64,000 nucleotides of DNA from JAAFIP01 sp043778205 (GCA_043778205.1 JAYWGO010000177.1:1-64000), one strand, 5' to 3'; shown: positions 39,939 through 49,459, counted from the first letter of the stretch. A program made the numbers and translations. The notes: generated from the sequence alone by a model not told the origin.

Positions 39939-40658
39939 ATGAGCCCCTTTGAAAAACTACTTTTCAACACGGCAGTTGTGCCTTACCAGCAAGCTGGTAA
40001 ATTTGCGATGCATTTTGCCCGCGGCAAACTCACGGGGGATCCGGTTTTTAAAGAAATTTTGCAGCGCGGTCTGATTCCTTCCCAAGCGCACGTGGTGGAC
40101 ATAGGGTGCGGGCAAGGGCTGCTCAGCGCTTGGTTGCTGGCGGCAGACACATTAGCGTCCCACCCGCAATGGCCTGCGCAGTGGCACAGTGCGCCGCAGG
40201 CGGTTACGGTGCAAGGTATTGACCTCATGCCGCTAGACATAGCGCGGGCGCAAAAAGCCCTGGCGCTGCACTCTAACCGTTTTTCGTTTCAAGCGGGCGA
40301 TATGTGCACTACGGCCTTTCATAAAGCACAAGCGGTGGTGATTTTGGATGTTTTGCATTACGTGCCTTATGCCGCGCAAGATGAAGTCTTATCGCGGGTG
40401 CGCGAGGCACTTGCCCCAAACGGCGTGTTGATTTTGCGTGTGGGCGATGCCGCTGCGGGCTGGGGCTTTAAAGTCAGTAACTGGGTGGACAATGTGGTAA
40501 TGACGATCCGGGGCCATAGCCTATCGCGCCTGTATTGCAGACCTTTGTCTGAATGGACGGATTTGTTAACCCAATTGGGTTTTTCTGTGGAAACCAAACC
40601 TATGAGCCAGGGTACCCCTTTTGCCAATGTGATGGTACTAGCCCACCTTAAAAACTAA
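39939..40658 (+). CDS. SAM-dependent methyltransferase (class I)
   Basis: 239 residues. The SAM-binding motif VVDIGCGQGLLSAWLLAAD (about residues 47-65) is followed by VQGIDLMPLDIARA and AVVILDVLHYVPYAAQDEVL, standard for class I methyltransferases. Methylation of the aryl head group is the likely role in aryl polyene clusters. Start at ATG 39939 (GTG 39936 is next to it). The following ketosynthase gene begins 10 bp downstream. Confidence 0.9.
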   Translation: MSPFEKLLFNTAVVPYQQAGKFAMHFARGKLTGDPVFKEILQRGLIPSQAHVVDIGCGQGLLSAWLLAADTLASHPQWPAQWHSAPQAVTVQGIDLMPLDIARAQKALALHSNRFSFQAGDMCTTAFHKAQAVVILDVLHYVPYAAQDEVLSRVREALAPNGVLILRVGDAAAGWGFKVSNWVDNVVMTIRGHSLSRLYCRPLSEWTDLLTQLGFSVETKPMSQGTPFANVMVLAHLKN

Positions 40659-40668
40659 GAGGTTGCCC

Positions 40669-41856
40669 ATGCACGCTCTATTTATTGCGCACTACACTTT
40701 GGCCACCTGCCTGGGGCTGGGTCAAAAATCAACCTGGGATGCCATTGTGGCGCACCGCACCGGGCTGCAAAAGTGCGCATTTGAAACGGTTGATTTACCC
40801 ACTTTTATTGGCCAAGTAGTGGGCGTTGAGGCGCAGCAAATGCCCTTGCGATTGGCGCACCACCTGTGCAGAAACAACCAGCTCGCACTTTTGGCGTTGG
40901 AGCAAGACGGTTTTGGCGATGCGGTGCGCGCAGCGGTACGCACCTATGGCAATGCGCGTGTAGGGGTGTTTTTGGGCACCAGCACAGCAGGAATTTTGAC
41001 GACCGAGTTGGCCTACCGCCAACGTGATGCGACATCTGGCGCACTGCCGCCCAGCTTTCAATACCCACAAACACACAATACCTATTCAGTAGCTGGTTTT
41101 GTGCGTGATTACTTTGAACTGGAAGGCCCGTCGGTGGCTGTGTCGTCAGCTTGCTCGTCCAGTGCCAAGGTGTTTGGTAATGCAGCACGCATGATGGCGT
41201 GTGGGTTGATTGATGCTGCTGTCGTGGGCGGTGTAGACAGCTTATGCCTTACTACTTTGTATGGCTTTAACTCGCTTGAGCTGTTGTCAACAGAGTTATG
41301 CCAGCCCTACGGCGAGGATCGCAAGGGTATTTCTATTTCTGAGGCTGCGGGTTTTGCATTACTTACACGCGAAAACCCCCATGCAAGCGCCGCTATTGCA
41401 GTGACCGGTATCGGAGAGTCTAGTGATGCGCACCATATGTCTTCGCCGCACCCGCAGGGCGCGGGTGCACTGGCTGCCATGCAAGCGGCGCTTACCATGG
41501 CAGGGCGTTTGCCAAGCCAGATCGACTATATCAACCTGCACGGCACAGCTACGCGCAGTAACGACGCTGCTGAGGGCTTGGCTGTTGCTTCGCTGTTCGG
41601 GCCCGCTACGCCTTGCAGCTCTACCAAAGGCCACACAGGCCACGCTCTAGGCGCTGCAGGCATAGTTGAAGCGGCGCTGTGTGCACTGGCACTGCAGCAC
41701 GGCATTATTCCAGGCGGAGTCAATACACAAAAATTAGACTCCACATTGTCCGTGAACTACCTGTTGAGAAATATAGAGCGTGCGCCTAATGCTATTGTGA
41801 GTAATTCCTTCGGTTTTGGCGGCTCTAATTGCAGCTTGGTTTTGGAGCGCGTATGA
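40669..41856 (+). CDS. Beta-ketoacyl-ACP synthase, aryl polyene elongation
   Basis: 395 residues. Catalytic Cys162 in VSSACSSSAKVFG, His291 in NLHGTATRSNDA and His325 in GHTGHALGAAG are present. AAGAGG six bases ahead supports the ATG at 40669. The next gene encodes a chain-length-factor-like partner and overlaps by four bases (ATGA), the arrangement of the heterodimeric aryl polyene ketosynthase. Confidence 0.94.
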   Translation: MHALFIAHYTLATCLGLGQKSTWDAIVAHRTGLQKCAFETVDLPTFIGQVVGVEAQQMPLRLAHHLCRNNQLALLALEQDGFGDAVRAAVRTYGNARVGVFLGTSTAGILTTELAYRQRDATSGALPPSFQYPQTHNTYSVAGFVRDYFELEGPSVAVSSACSSSAKVFGNAARMMACGLIDAAVVGGVDSLCLTTLYGFNSLELLSTELCQPYGEDRKGISISEAAGFALLTRENPHASAAIAVTGIGESSDAHHMSSPHPQGAGALAAMQAALTMAGRLPSQIDYINLHGTATRSNDAAEGLAVASLFGPATPCSSTKGHTGHALGAAGIVEAALCALALQHGIIPGGVNTQKLDSTLSVNYLLRNIERAPNAIVSNSFGFGGSNCSLVLERV

Positions 41857-42656
41857 GCGGCATCACTGTGTATGTAGATGCCGTAGGGCTGTGCGGCCCG
41901 GGCTTGGACAACTGGGCTGCAGCCCAAGTGGTGCTTAAGGGCCAAACTGCCTACAGCGCAACCGCTACGGTAATTGCAGCCTCAAGCTACTTGCCTGCTG
42001 CCGAGCGCCGCAGAGTGGGTACGGCTGTGAAGCTGGCACTTGCCACCGCAACAGATGCACTGAACGAGGGGCACTACCAAGCCAGCGATTTACTCTCGGT
42101 GTTCAGTTCTTCAGGGGGTGATGGCGACAACTGCCACTCGATATGCGAAGCACTGGCTTCGCAAGACCGGCTTATTTCACCTACGCGGTTTACCAACTCG
42201 GTGCATAACGCACCGTCTGGGTATTGGGGCATTGCGCTGCAAGCCAAGCCCGCCAGCACCAGCCTGTGCGCATTTGACGGCAGCTTTTCGGCGGGCTTTT
42301 TAGAGGCCAGCACGCAAGCTATTGCGGCGCAGGCACCGGTGCTGTTTATTGCCTATGACACGCCTTACCCTGAGCCCTTGCGTGCGGCCAGGCCGATAGC
42401 CCACAGCATGGGCGTAGCACTGGTGGTGAGCCCCCAAGCTACAGCTGCCAGCCTAGCTAGCGTGAAAATCAGCCTTGGCAAAGCCGTACCCACCGCGATG
42501 CACAACGCAGACCTAGAGGCTTTGCGCCACAACGTACCGGCAGCGCGCGCTTTGCCTATGCTGCATGCCTTGGCCTGTGGCTACAAAAATACCTTGCTGG
42601 TGTTGGAGATGTTTGACAACCAGCAGCTCTTGCTTGAAGTTGACGCATTGAAATGA
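41853..42656 (+). CDS. Ketosynthase-like chain-length factor
   Basis: 267 residues, a shortened ketosynthase-like protein. It keeps the fold signatures SSSGGDGDNCHSICEALAS and SVHNAPSGYWGIALQAKPAS, but the ketosynthase active-site Cys-His-His set is not evident (LCAFDGSFSAGFLEA near the position of the nucleophile). This matches the chain-length-factor subunit that pairs with the upstream ketosynthase in aryl polyene systems. Overlaps by four bases with both neighbours. Confidence 0.88.
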   Translation: MSGITVYVDAVGLCGPGLDNWAAAQVVLKGQTAYSATATVIAASSYLPAAERRRVGTAVKLALATATDALNEGHYQASDLLSVFSSSGGDGDNCHSICEALASQDRLISPTRFTNSVHNAPSGYWGIALQAKPASTSLCAFDGSFSAGFLEASTQAIAAQAPVLFIAYDTPYPEPLRAARPIAHSMGVALVVSPQATAASLASVKISLGKAVPTAMHNADLEALRHNVPAARALPMLHALACGYKNTLLVLEMFDNQQLLLEVDALK

Positions 42657-43141
42657 CCCATGCTGTGGCACAAGCACTGAAGCAACCCATACTTGGCGCT
42701 GCAGACATTGCACGTCTCATTCCGCACCACGGCAGCATGTGTTTACTGGCGCAGGTGCTCCACTACGATGCGCAAAGCATCCACTGCACGGCAGTGTCGC
42801 ACCGTTTGCAAGACAACCCACTGCGCGAAAACGGGATGCTGCACGCCGTGTGTGGCGTAGAGTACGCGGCACAGGCAATGGCGGTGCACGGTGCACTGTT
42901 GTCTGGCGGCAACCAACCGCCCCGGGGCGGGCGTTTGGCCAGTGTGCGCACTGTAGAGCTGTGCACGCACCGGCTGGACACAGTCACTGGCGACCTGTGC
43001 ATCCATGCTGTCCAGATAATGGGTGACAGCAACAGCATGGTCTACGAATTTACGGTGGGCAGCTTTGACACTACCTTGCTTAAGGGCAGGGCGACGGTCG
43101 TGCTTGTGCCCCTTACCTCTACTGAAGAAAAAACACCATGA
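42653..43141 (+). CDS. Hotdog-fold 3-hydroxyacyl-ACP dehydratase, ApeP-like
   Basis: 162 residues. IPHHGSMCLLAQVLHYDAQS at the N-terminus, then LHAVCGVEYAAQAMAVHGAL and the later SVRTVELCTHRLD, fit the 3-hydroxyacyl-ACP dehydratase group of aryl polyene clusters. Expected to remove water after ketoreduction so that the growing chain stays fully conjugated. Overlaps the chain-length-factor gene and the ketoreductase gene by four bases each. Confidence 0.87.
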   Translation: MTHAVAQALKQPILGAADIARLIPHHGSMCLLAQVLHYDAQSIHCTAVSHRLQDNPLRENGMLHAVCGVEYAAQAMAVHGALLSGGNQPPRGGRLASVRTVELCTHRLDTVTGDLCIHAVQIMGDSNSMVYEFTVGSFDTTLLKGRATVVLVPLTSTEEKTP

Positions 43142-43866
43142 CCGATATGAAGCGCGCAATAGTGACCGGTGGCAGCGGTGCCTTGGGCTGTGCAATTTGC
43201 GAGCGTTTAGCGCTAGATGGCTTTGCCGTATATATCCACGCTAACAGCGCACTGGCAACAGCGCAAACCTTAGCGCAAAAAATTACCGATGCAGGTGGCG
43301 TGGCCACTGCAGTGCAGTTTGACGTGACAGATGCGCAGGCCACCCGCAGCGTACTAGAGAAGTTGGCTGAGGAAAAAGCTTTTCAAGTGATTGTGAACTG
43401 TGCAGGTATTCACGACGATGCCGTCTTTGCAGGTATGAGTACAGCGCAATGGAGCAGTGTGATTGACGTATCACTTAACGGTTTTTTTAATGTGACGCAG
43501 CCGCTGATGCTGCCCATGCTGCGCACACGGCACGGCCGCATTATTAACATTTCTTCGGTGGCCGCCATAGCGGGTAACCGTGGGCAAGTGAACTACGCAG
43601 CCGCTAAAGCGGCCTTGCATGGCGCTACCAAATCATTGGCGCAAGAGGTTGCCAGCCGTGGGGTAACCGTTAACGTAGTTGCACCAGGCATTATTGAGTC
43701 CCCAATGATCGCCGGGGTTTTTGATGCCGAGTCTATTGCCCGCATCGTGCCCATGAAGCGGGCTGGTACGTCGCAAGAAGTAGCGGCTTTGGTGGCTTTC
43801 CTGGCCAGTAAAGAGGCCGGCTACATCACTGGGCAAATCATCTCCATCAATGGCGGCATGATTTGA
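43138..43866 (+). CDS. 3-oxoacyl-ACP reductase, FabG-like
   Basis: 242 residues, classical SDR. Nucleotide motif TGGSGALGCAI (residues 10-20), NCAG, and the catalytic set Ser140 (INISS), Tyr153 and Lys157 (NYAAAKAAL). C-terminal GQIISINGGM is family-typical. Reduces the keto group of the growing polyene. Last gene of the rightward pigment operon; the LolA operon converges on it. Confidence 0.95.
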   Translation: MTDMKRAIVTGGSGALGCAICERLALDGFAVYIHANSALATAQTLAQKITDAGGVATAVQFDVTDAQATRSVLEKLAEEKAFQVIVNCAGIHDDAVFAGMSTAQWSSVIDVSLNGFFNVTQPLMLPMLRTRHGRIINISSVAAIAGNRGQVNYAAAKAALHGATKSLAQEVASRGVTVNVVAPGIIESPMIAGVFDAESIARIVPMKRAGTSQEVAALVAFLASKEAGYITGQIISINGGMI

Positions 43867-43911
43867 AGACAGCGTAGGCGGTATTGCGGTAAGTCCAACG
43901 CCAGCCTGCGC

Positions 43912-44487
43912 TCACTGCGTTTGTGGGCGGTCCAGTGTCATGAGTGACCGGTCACCGTCAGTCAGTGTGGTTTCCACAGTGTGCACGTAGCTATTGTCGC
44001 CCGCCAGCCTTATTTCTTTCAGCGTGATAAACAGCTTGCTGGTTTTGGGTTTTAACACCAGCTGCCATTTACTCGCTGGGCCCGACAGCTTCCAGTTAAA
44101 TGACTGCTCAATACTCAGCTGGTCGCCTCTGAAGGTGGCTGTCAGACTTTGCACCAGCGAAGCCATGTCGGCAAAATCATCTAGCGACATAGTGCGTTTG
44201 AAGGTGCCGCGTTCAATAGACACTTTGCTACCCTCAATCACCAGCGTCTCTGGCCGTGGCAGTTGGGTGCGCTTTTCCAGTCGGTTGGGGGCTTGAAAAA
44301 CCAACTCACCGTTCGATTCAACGGGGTCATCCAGAATTTTGATGAACTTACGCTCTGCAAATTTTGCCTTCACACTTTGGCTGCTGGCAAACAAGCGCAT
44401 CAGGCTGGGCATGTCAATATCGGTTGCCTGGGCAGACACGCTCAATAGCAGCATGCATACCGAAACGAAGACGGAAAAGTAATTCAT
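43912..44487 (-). CDS. LolA-like outer-membrane lipoprotein carrier of the pigment cluster
   Basis: 191 residues with a signal peptide (MNYFSVFVSVCMLLLSVSAQ). The mature chain (MPSLMRLFASSQSVKAKFAE, GELVFQAPNRLEKRTQLP, GDQLSIEQSFNWKLSGPASK) fits the LolA-related proteins of aryl polyene clusters, periplasmic carriers that shuttle the lipid-linked pigment to the outer membrane. Its start overlaps the acyltransferase stop (ATGA). Confidence 0.87.
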   Translation of the reverse strand: MNYFSVFVSVCMLLLSVSAQATDIDMPSLMRLFASSQSVKAKFAERKFIKILDDPVESNGELVFQAPNRLEKRTQLPRPETLVIEGSKVSIERGTFKRTMSLDDFADMASLVQSLTATFRGDQLSIEQSFNWKLSGPASKWQLVLKPKTSKLFITLKEIRLAGDNSYVHTVETTLTDGDRSLMTLDRPQTQ

Positions 44488-45455
44488 GTTGGGGCCTGAT
44501 TTTTTTGCCAAAAATCAAAAAAGTTAAACCAGTTGTAAGGAGACTTCGTGCAATAGTGCTCTATCAGCTCTACATAACGCACCATAGCCAGATGCGCTGA
44601 CGCTGCACGCTCGGCAGGGGGTACTTTTGAAAAATCCATCACCGGTTCCAGGTGAATGGTGTACCTGTTGCCGCCATGGTAGATGCCCACCATAAAAAAT
44701 ACCGGATGTTTGAGCATAGCCGCTAGCCGAAAAGGGCCCTGCGGAAAGCTAGCCTGCGCGCCCAGCAAAGGTAGCTCGACATTACCTGTGCTGCCGATCG
44801 AGCGGTCTGCTAGCACGCCAATTAAAGCACCAGCAGCCAATTGGTCGCGCACTTGCAGCATGGCGTTGGCATTGCCCAGTGAAATAATCTCTTGCTGCGC
44901 CGCAGGGTTAATGGCGTGCAACAGCTGCTTGATGTTGCGGGCATTGTCTTCGTACATCAGCAAAATCATTTTCAGGTCAGGGTGCTGGCGTGCAATGCTG
45001 CGCACGCTGTCAAAGCTGCCCATGTGCGCGCCCATCAGAAACAGGCCCACGCCTTGGCTGGCCATGCCCAGCGCTTGGTTGTCTGTGTCTTTTATTTGTA
45101 CATCAAACAAATCCATGCGGCCATTGAGCCAGTACACACGGTCCAGTGTGACGGCGGCAAAGCAGTACAAGTGCTTAAAAACTGCGCCAGCGCGGTAGCT
45201 TTGACCAGGAATGCGGGCTAAAAAATCACGCGATGCGCGCCGCGCTGTGGGGGATGAAATGTAAAAATAGGCCACGATAAACACCAACACCCAGCGCGAG
45301 ATACGCCTGCCTAGGTGCAAGGCTATCCACGTCATCACCCGCAGCGCCAGCATGTTGCCACGCTCGGTTTGTGTTGCCCAGTTGTGCGCGTTCTCGGTGT
45401 CGGCAGGCTTTGCTGCGTGTGTGCCCGGTGGTGCTGGCGGTGGTGTGCTGGGCAT
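44484..45455 (-). CDS. LpxL/HtrB-like acyltransferase
   Basis: 323 residues. The lysophospholipid acyltransferase core is visible: GLFLMGAHMGSFDSVRSIAR (HxxxxD-type motif, H...D spacing), VLADRSIGSTGNVELPLLG (SFPQGPFRLA following), and a hydrophobic anchor (SRWVLVFIVAYFYISSP). In aryl polyene clusters a homologue acylates the lipid anchor. The ATG at 45455 lies 6 bp after the preceding hotdog gene stop; an upstream ATG at 45512 would overlap it. Confidence 0.85.
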   Translation of the reverse strand: MPSTPPPAPPGTHAAKPADTENAHNWATQTERGNMLALRVMTWIALHLGRRISRWVLVFIVAYFYISSPTARRASRDFLARIPGQSYRAGAVFKHLYCFAAVTLDRVYWLNGRMDLFDVQIKDTDNQALGMASQGVGLFLMGAHMGSFDSVRSIARQHPDLKMILLMYEDNARNIKQLLHAINPAAQQEIISLGNANAMLQVRDQLAAGALIGVLADRSIGSTGNVELPLLGAQASFPQGPFRLAAMLKHPVFFMVGIYHGGNRYTIHLEPVMDFSKVPPAERAASAHLAMVRYVELIEHYCTKSPYNWFNFFDFWQKNQAPT

Positions 45456-45460
45456 GCGTT

Positions 45461-45790
45461 TTAAGAGCCTGCAGGCGTTGGCGAGGGGGCTATGCGCAAC
45501 TGCCCGCTGCATGCCAGCACCGCGTCTGCGCCTTCTGCGCTAACAGTGTGTACCGTAAATTTAGACTCCCCAGGGTGGACGGCAGTTAGTTCAATGCGCA
45601 CAGTGTCACCGGGCAGCACGGCAGCTAAAAACTTGGTGTTAACCAGCGTGTACTGGTCTGGCGTGCGGCCCCACTGGCTTTGCGCCTGCGCCATGACCCG
45701 CTCTAGCAGCAGCACGCCCGGCAAAATTGGCTGTCCCGGAAAATGGCCCGGAAAGCAGGCGTGGTCTGAAGGGATATGTAGGCTGGGCAT
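45461..45790 (-). CDS. Small hotdog-fold dehydratase-like protein (FabZ/ApeI-like)
   Basis: 109 residues. FPGHFPGQPILPGVLLLERV is the dehydratase signature with the His-Phe-Pro loop, followed by YTLVNTKFLAAVLPGDTVRI and SKFTVHTVSAEGADAVLACS. The start at ATG 45790 (MPSLHIPSDHACFPG) keeps the domain intact and follows the ligase stop by 20 bp. Third hotdog enzyme of the cluster; it may be the dehydratase for the first elongation or a thioesterase-like partner. Confidence 0.82.
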   Translation of the reverse strand: MPSLHIPSDHACFPGHFPGQPILPGVLLLERVMAQAQSQWGRTPDQYTLVNTKFLAAVLPGDTVRIELTAVHPGESKFTVHTVSAEGADAVLACSGQLRIAPSPTPAGS

Positions 45791-45810
45791 AGCTAAATTG
45801 TCACAAAGAA

Positions 45811-47163
45811 TCACGCAGGCCCAGTAGTTTTTAGCAAGGCCAGTAGTGCTTCGCGCGGCAGCTTGCTGGTGCCGTTGCGCGGTAAACGGGCTATGAGTTT
45901 GAGCGGGCGCGGTAAAAACGCAGGGGCTATTTTGCGGCGCAGTTCGGCCAGCAAAGTCTCTGCGGTGTGGGCCGGGGCTACGGCTACGGCGGCTAAGCGC
46001 CCAGTGTTGCCCACGCCTTCTGTATCTGCACCTTGCACTACAAAAGCGCCATCGGTCACGCCGGGAATTGACAAAAGCTGGTGGTTTAAATGGTCTAGCG
46101 TGGTGCTTTTGCCGGCAATGTTCACCATGTCTGCCGTGCGGCCATGCAGTACAAATACGCACTCGCCTTTAAGCTCCAGCATGTCGTTCACGGGCACGCT
46201 GCCTTCTACCTGCAGGCCACTGGCAAATGAAGTGCCGTCAGTTTGCGCAAGCGATATTCCATCAAAAGTAGTCCAGTCGGCGGTGTGGGTGGTGCGGCGG
46301 GTGGCGAGCTGGCCAGTTTCGGTGCTGCCGTAAATCTCTAGCAGCGGAGCACCTGTTTTTTGTTCGGCTTGCAGGGCCAGTGGTGCGGCCAGCGGCGCTG
46401 TGGCACATACCAGCAGGTCAATCGGTGAGGGCGCCTGTACCTCGGTAATGAACGCGCGCAAATGAAACGGCGTGGTCACCAAGGCACGTGGCCGCGGTAC
46501 GCTGGCCATGGCGCGTTCTATGTCAGCGGGGTAAAACGGCTTGCCTGATTCAAACGCACAGGCGTTTTGCAGCGCAATCAGCACCGTCGATTCAAAGCCG
46601 TACATGTGCTGCGGCGGCACAGTGCCCACAATGGTATAGCGGCTACCGGCCACGATACCCAGGCGCGCACCTTCGCTTTGCACATTCACCACCAGCTTGC
46701 CCCAGGTTTTGCGGTGCGGCAGGGGCAGCCCAGTGCTGCCGGAGGTAAATACACAGGCTGCTACATGGCCCTGTGCAATCATGGGAACCTGCGGCGCCAT
46801 GTGCACTGCAGCCTGCAAGAGCCATGGGGCAATCTGTACCAGCGGTAACTTTATGACGCAAGCAGCTTCGTCGGTCAAGCAGTACAAGCCAGTGTGCGTG
46901 CTGGCCAAATTGGCAATCAGCTCTTCGGTGTGTGTAGACGGTAGCAAACAGCTTTGCCCACGCACCTGCGCGGCCCCGAAACCCACGGCAAAGGCGTAAC
47001 GGTCTTGGCAAGCCAGCAGCACGTACTGTGTGCTCGGCAGTTGCGCTGCGCAGGCTTGCACGTCGGCCAGGTACTGCGCTGCAGACACTGCTAAGCCCTG
47101 GCGGTAAGCCAAGGGACGGGTTAGGTCGGCGTGGGTAATGAGCGGCAACATAGGACGCGGCAT
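45811..47163 (-). CDS. AMP-dependent acyl/aryl ligase (ANL family)
   Basis: 450 residues. P-loop-like ACVFTSGSTGLPLPHRKTWG, the EIYGSTETGQLATR motif and the C-terminal LIARLPRNGTSKLPREALL with the ANL hinge lysine are present. It likely activates the hydroxybenzoate starter as the adenylate and loads it on an ACP. Together with the chorismatase it defines the starter module. Start overlaps the stop of the COG4648 gene by one base. Confidence 0.9.
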   Translation of the reverse strand: MPRPMLPLITHADLTRPLAYRQGLAVSAAQYLADVQACAAQLPSTQYVLLACQDRYAFAVGFGAAQVRGQSCLLPSTHTEELIANLASTHTGLYCLTDEAACVIKLPLVQIAPWLLQAAVHMAPQVPMIAQGHVAACVFTSGSTGLPLPHRKTWGKLVVNVQSEGARLGIVAGSRYTIVGTVPPQHMYGFESTVLIALQNACAFESGKPFYPADIERAMASVPRPRALVTTPFHLRAFITEVQAPSPIDLLVCATAPLAAPLALQAEQKTGAPLLEIYGSTETGQLATRRTTHTADWTTFDGISLAQTDGTSFASGLQVEGSVPVNDMLELKGECVFVLHGRTADMVNIAGKSTTLDHLNHQLLSIPGVTDGAFVVQGADTEGVGNTGRLAAVAVAPAHTAETLLAELRRKIAPAFLPRPLKLIARLPRNGTSKLPREALLALLKTTGPA

Positions 47164-47903
47164 TACAGCTTGTCAGCCACTGGGTGGCCTGGTGCCGGTA
47201 CCAGAGCTTGCGGCACAGCCCGGTGCTGGTTGTAAGCGTCAAACCCCTGCTTCATGCTGGCGTGGTCAAACTGCCTGAACAGCCGCTTGCGCAGTGCATA
47301 TTCGCCTACAAAAAACACCGCCACAGAAGGCCACTGCAAGAGCACGGCAAAGGTAGACCAGGCTGCCAGCGGTGCTGCAAAAAAAAGCGCAATAGACAGC
47401 GCGCAAGTGCCCAAGAAAAAAACCACCCATGCCACCGTAACTTTACGTGCATAGGCTTCAATCTCAGGCGGTAGCTGCTTATGCACCATGCGCGCAAACG
47501 TCACCACCAGCGGTGTAGCGCCTGCCACCAGGGCGTGGCCAAACACCCAAGCCAGCAGCGCATTAGTGCCCACATGCTGCACAAAATACAGTGCCTGCGC
47601 GTTCGATACTACAAACGGCCATACGTGCCATAAAAATACCGCTACAGGCAGCGTGGCCACCAGTATGGCCAGCGCGTAGCGCAGCGCCGTGTGCAACTTA
47701 GGGTGGGTGGGTGAGGGCGGCTGCGCGCTGAGTTTTTTTGCCACCCACTGAAAAACAAACACCACCAGTGCAATGGCAGGTACGCCTAAGGCCAGCGCTG
47801 CTGCAATGGCTTGGCCTTGCGGCAAAATCAGCGCAAAGTGGCTGGCCAGCGCATAAAGTGCTATCACTGCAACAATGCATGCGCCTTTGAACAATCCACT
47901 CAC
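47163..47903 (-). CDS. COG4648 family membrane protein
   Basis: 246 residues, six hydrophobic helices (GACIVAVIALYALASHFALI, IAAALALGVPAIALVVFVFQ, ALAILVATLPVAVFLWHVWP, and others). Members of this uncharacterised family are encoded next to the ligase and ACP genes in aryl polyene clusters, and this gene sits between exactly those two. Possibly a membrane partner of lipid transfer. Start ATG 47903. Confidence 0.78.
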   Translation of the reverse strand: MSGLFKGACIVAVIALYALASHFALILPQGQAIAAALALGVPAIALVVFVFQWVAKKLSAQPPSPTHPKLHTALRYALAILVATLPVAVFLWHVWPFVVSNAQALYFVQHVGTNALLAWVFGHALVAGATPLVVTFARMVHKQLPPEIEAYARKVTVAWVVFFLGTCALSIALFFAAPLAAWSTFAVLLQWPSVAVFFVGEYALRKRLFRQFDHASMKQGFDAYNQHRAVPQALVPAPGHPVADKL

Positions 47904-47944
47904 TTGGGGTAGCGCTGCGTTGGTTCAGATGGGCTAAGCCAAGC

Positions 47945-48238
47945 TTACTTGGTGCGCTCTTGCGCAATGTAGCTGCTTAGCGCGCGTATGGAGGCAAAGC
48001 TTTCTACGTTGCGCGGGTCGTCAGAGCGCATTTGAAAGCCATAGCGCTTAGACACTGCCAGCGCAATTTCTAAAATATCAATCGAGTCCAAACCCAGGCC
48101 GTCGCCATACAGTGGGGTGTCGGCGGTGACCTCGCTGGGGGCAACTTCTAAGTTAAGCGCGCTAATGAGCAGCGCAATGACTTCTGACTCCAGTTCGTGC
48201 TGCGGTACCGCGATGCTTGCTGTTGCTGCTGGGGATTC
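47945..48238 (-). CDS. Acyl carrier protein (pigment cluster, ACP 2)
   Basis: 97 residues. LYGDGLGLDSIDILEIALAV carries the phosphopantetheine serine (Ser53, DSI). Start at ATG 48238 (MESPAATASIAV); the frame is open further upstream without conserved sequence. Probably carries the starter or the growing chain. First gene of the third pigment operon. Confidence 0.93.
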   Translation of the reverse strand, partial: ESPAATASIAVPQHELESEVIALLISALNLEVAPSEVTADTPLYGDGLGLDSIDILEIALAVSKRYGFQMRSDDPRNVESFASIRALSSYIAQERTK

Positions 48239-48395
48239 CATTAAACTTAGCCTATGGTTGGAATTAGATAAACAATATTTTATCATTCGTTGTTTTGCCA
48301 AGTGCCGCACCCAGAGGCGGTATTTGCCCCCCATGTAGCCCAACCCAAGCTAGCCCCCTAACTGCTTTCACCTTCTACTTTTAGCCCACTTTGCC

Positions 48396-49154
48396 ATGCC
48401 CGTTGCCCCGTCCGCCACCCATTTGGTGCTGATCCCCTGCTACAACCCCGGTGCCAAGGTGGTTGAGATGGTGCGCAGCGTGCGCCAGCGGTGGGCCCCG
48501 GTGTGGGTAGTGGTTGACGGCAGCACCGACGACAGCACCCGTTTGCTGTGCGATTTGGCAGCCCAGGACGATGGGCTTACAGTGCTGGTACTGCCCACCA
48601 ACGGCGGTAAAGGCAGCGCCGTGCTGCACGGCATCACACAGGCACTTAAGCAAGGCTTTACCCACGCCCTGACCATGGATGCCGACGGCCAACACCCCGC
48701 AGACCTGATCGGCCAGTTCATGGCCCGCTCTATGGCTACGCCTGCTGCTATGATTTTAGGTAAACCGGTGTTCGATGCCAGCGCCCCAGCCCTGCGCGTC
48801 AACGGCCGCAAAGTGTCTAACACATGGGCCAACCTGGAAACGCTGGGCGCAGGCGTAGGCGACTCGCTGTACGGCTTTCGCGTCTACCCCTTGCTGCCAC
48901 TAAGCACCATCATGCAGCGCAGCCGCTGGATGCGCCGCTTCGACTTCGACCCCGAAGTGGCCGTGCGCCTGTGCTGGGAGGGCGTTAAACCCATCAATAT
49001 CGACGCACCCGTCAAATACTTCAGCCTGGAGGAAGGTGGCGTGTCCCACTTTAAGTACCTGCGCGACAATGTGTTGCTGACGTGGATGCACACCCGCTTG
49101 TTTACCGAGTTTTTGGTGCGACTGCCGTGGCTGCTGGCGCGGCGGAAATCGTAG
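48396..49154 (+). CDS. Family 2 glycosyltransferase of the pigment cluster
   Basis: 252 residues. LVLIPCYNPGAKVVEMVRSV, WVVVDGSTDDSTRLLCDLA (DxS/D-type nucleotide binding), LTMDADGQHPADLIGQFM (DxD) and the later GDSLYGFRVYP match GT2 glycosyltransferases of the kind in aryl polyene clusters. It may glycosylate the lipid carrier or pigment. Divergent from ACP 2, with 157 bp between. Stop is followed by a small gene of unknown function. Confidence 0.88.
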   Translation: MPVAPSATHLVLIPCYNPGAKVVEMVRSVRQRWAPVWVVVDGSTDDSTRLLCDLAAQDDGLTVLVLPTNGGKGSAVLHGITQALKQGFTHALTMDADGQHPADLIGQFMARSMATPAAMILGKPVFDASAPALRVNGRKVSNTWANLETLGAGVGDSLYGFRVYPLLPLSTIMQRSRWMRRFDFDPEVAVRLCWEGVKPINIDAPVKYFSLEEGGVSHFKYLRDNVLLTWMHTRLFTEFLVRLPWLLARRKS

Positions 49155-49198
49155 ATTTTGTTGTTACCACTGCCCTGTCAATTTCAGAAATTTTGCGC

Positions 49199-49459
49199 AT
49201 GATTAATCCAAAGGATCATTATGTTGGCTGGGCTTTATTGCTCTATGAGCTAGAGGATGCCCACGAGCATTTAGGTGTTTTAATTAAAGACATGGTCTCG
49301 GATCCTGAGTATTCTGATGTGGAATTTCGTATTCAGCTGGGGCATGTGTACGCTCACCTTAATCGTGCGTGGTATCGGCGCAATGTGCCTGAGGATATTC
49401 CTAAAGAACAATGGGATAAAGCTACCGAATTTCCTAGCGACATAGGGCCATTGGTGTAA
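49199..49459 (+). CDS. Hypothetical protein between the pigment cluster and trpC
   Basis: 86 residues. INPKDHYVGWALLLYELEDA, then HEHLGVLIKDM and QLGHVYAHLNRAWYRRN, mostly helical and acidic. Not recognised. The ATG at 49199 gives no overlap with the glycosyltransferase; the frame is open back to 49082. Base composition is more AT-rich than its neighbours. It marks the right edge of the inserted region. Confidence 0.55.
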   Translation: MINPKDHYVGWALLLYELEDAHEHLGVLIKDMVSDPEYSDVEFRIQLGHVYAHLNRAWYRRNVPEDIPKEQWDKATEFPSDIGPLV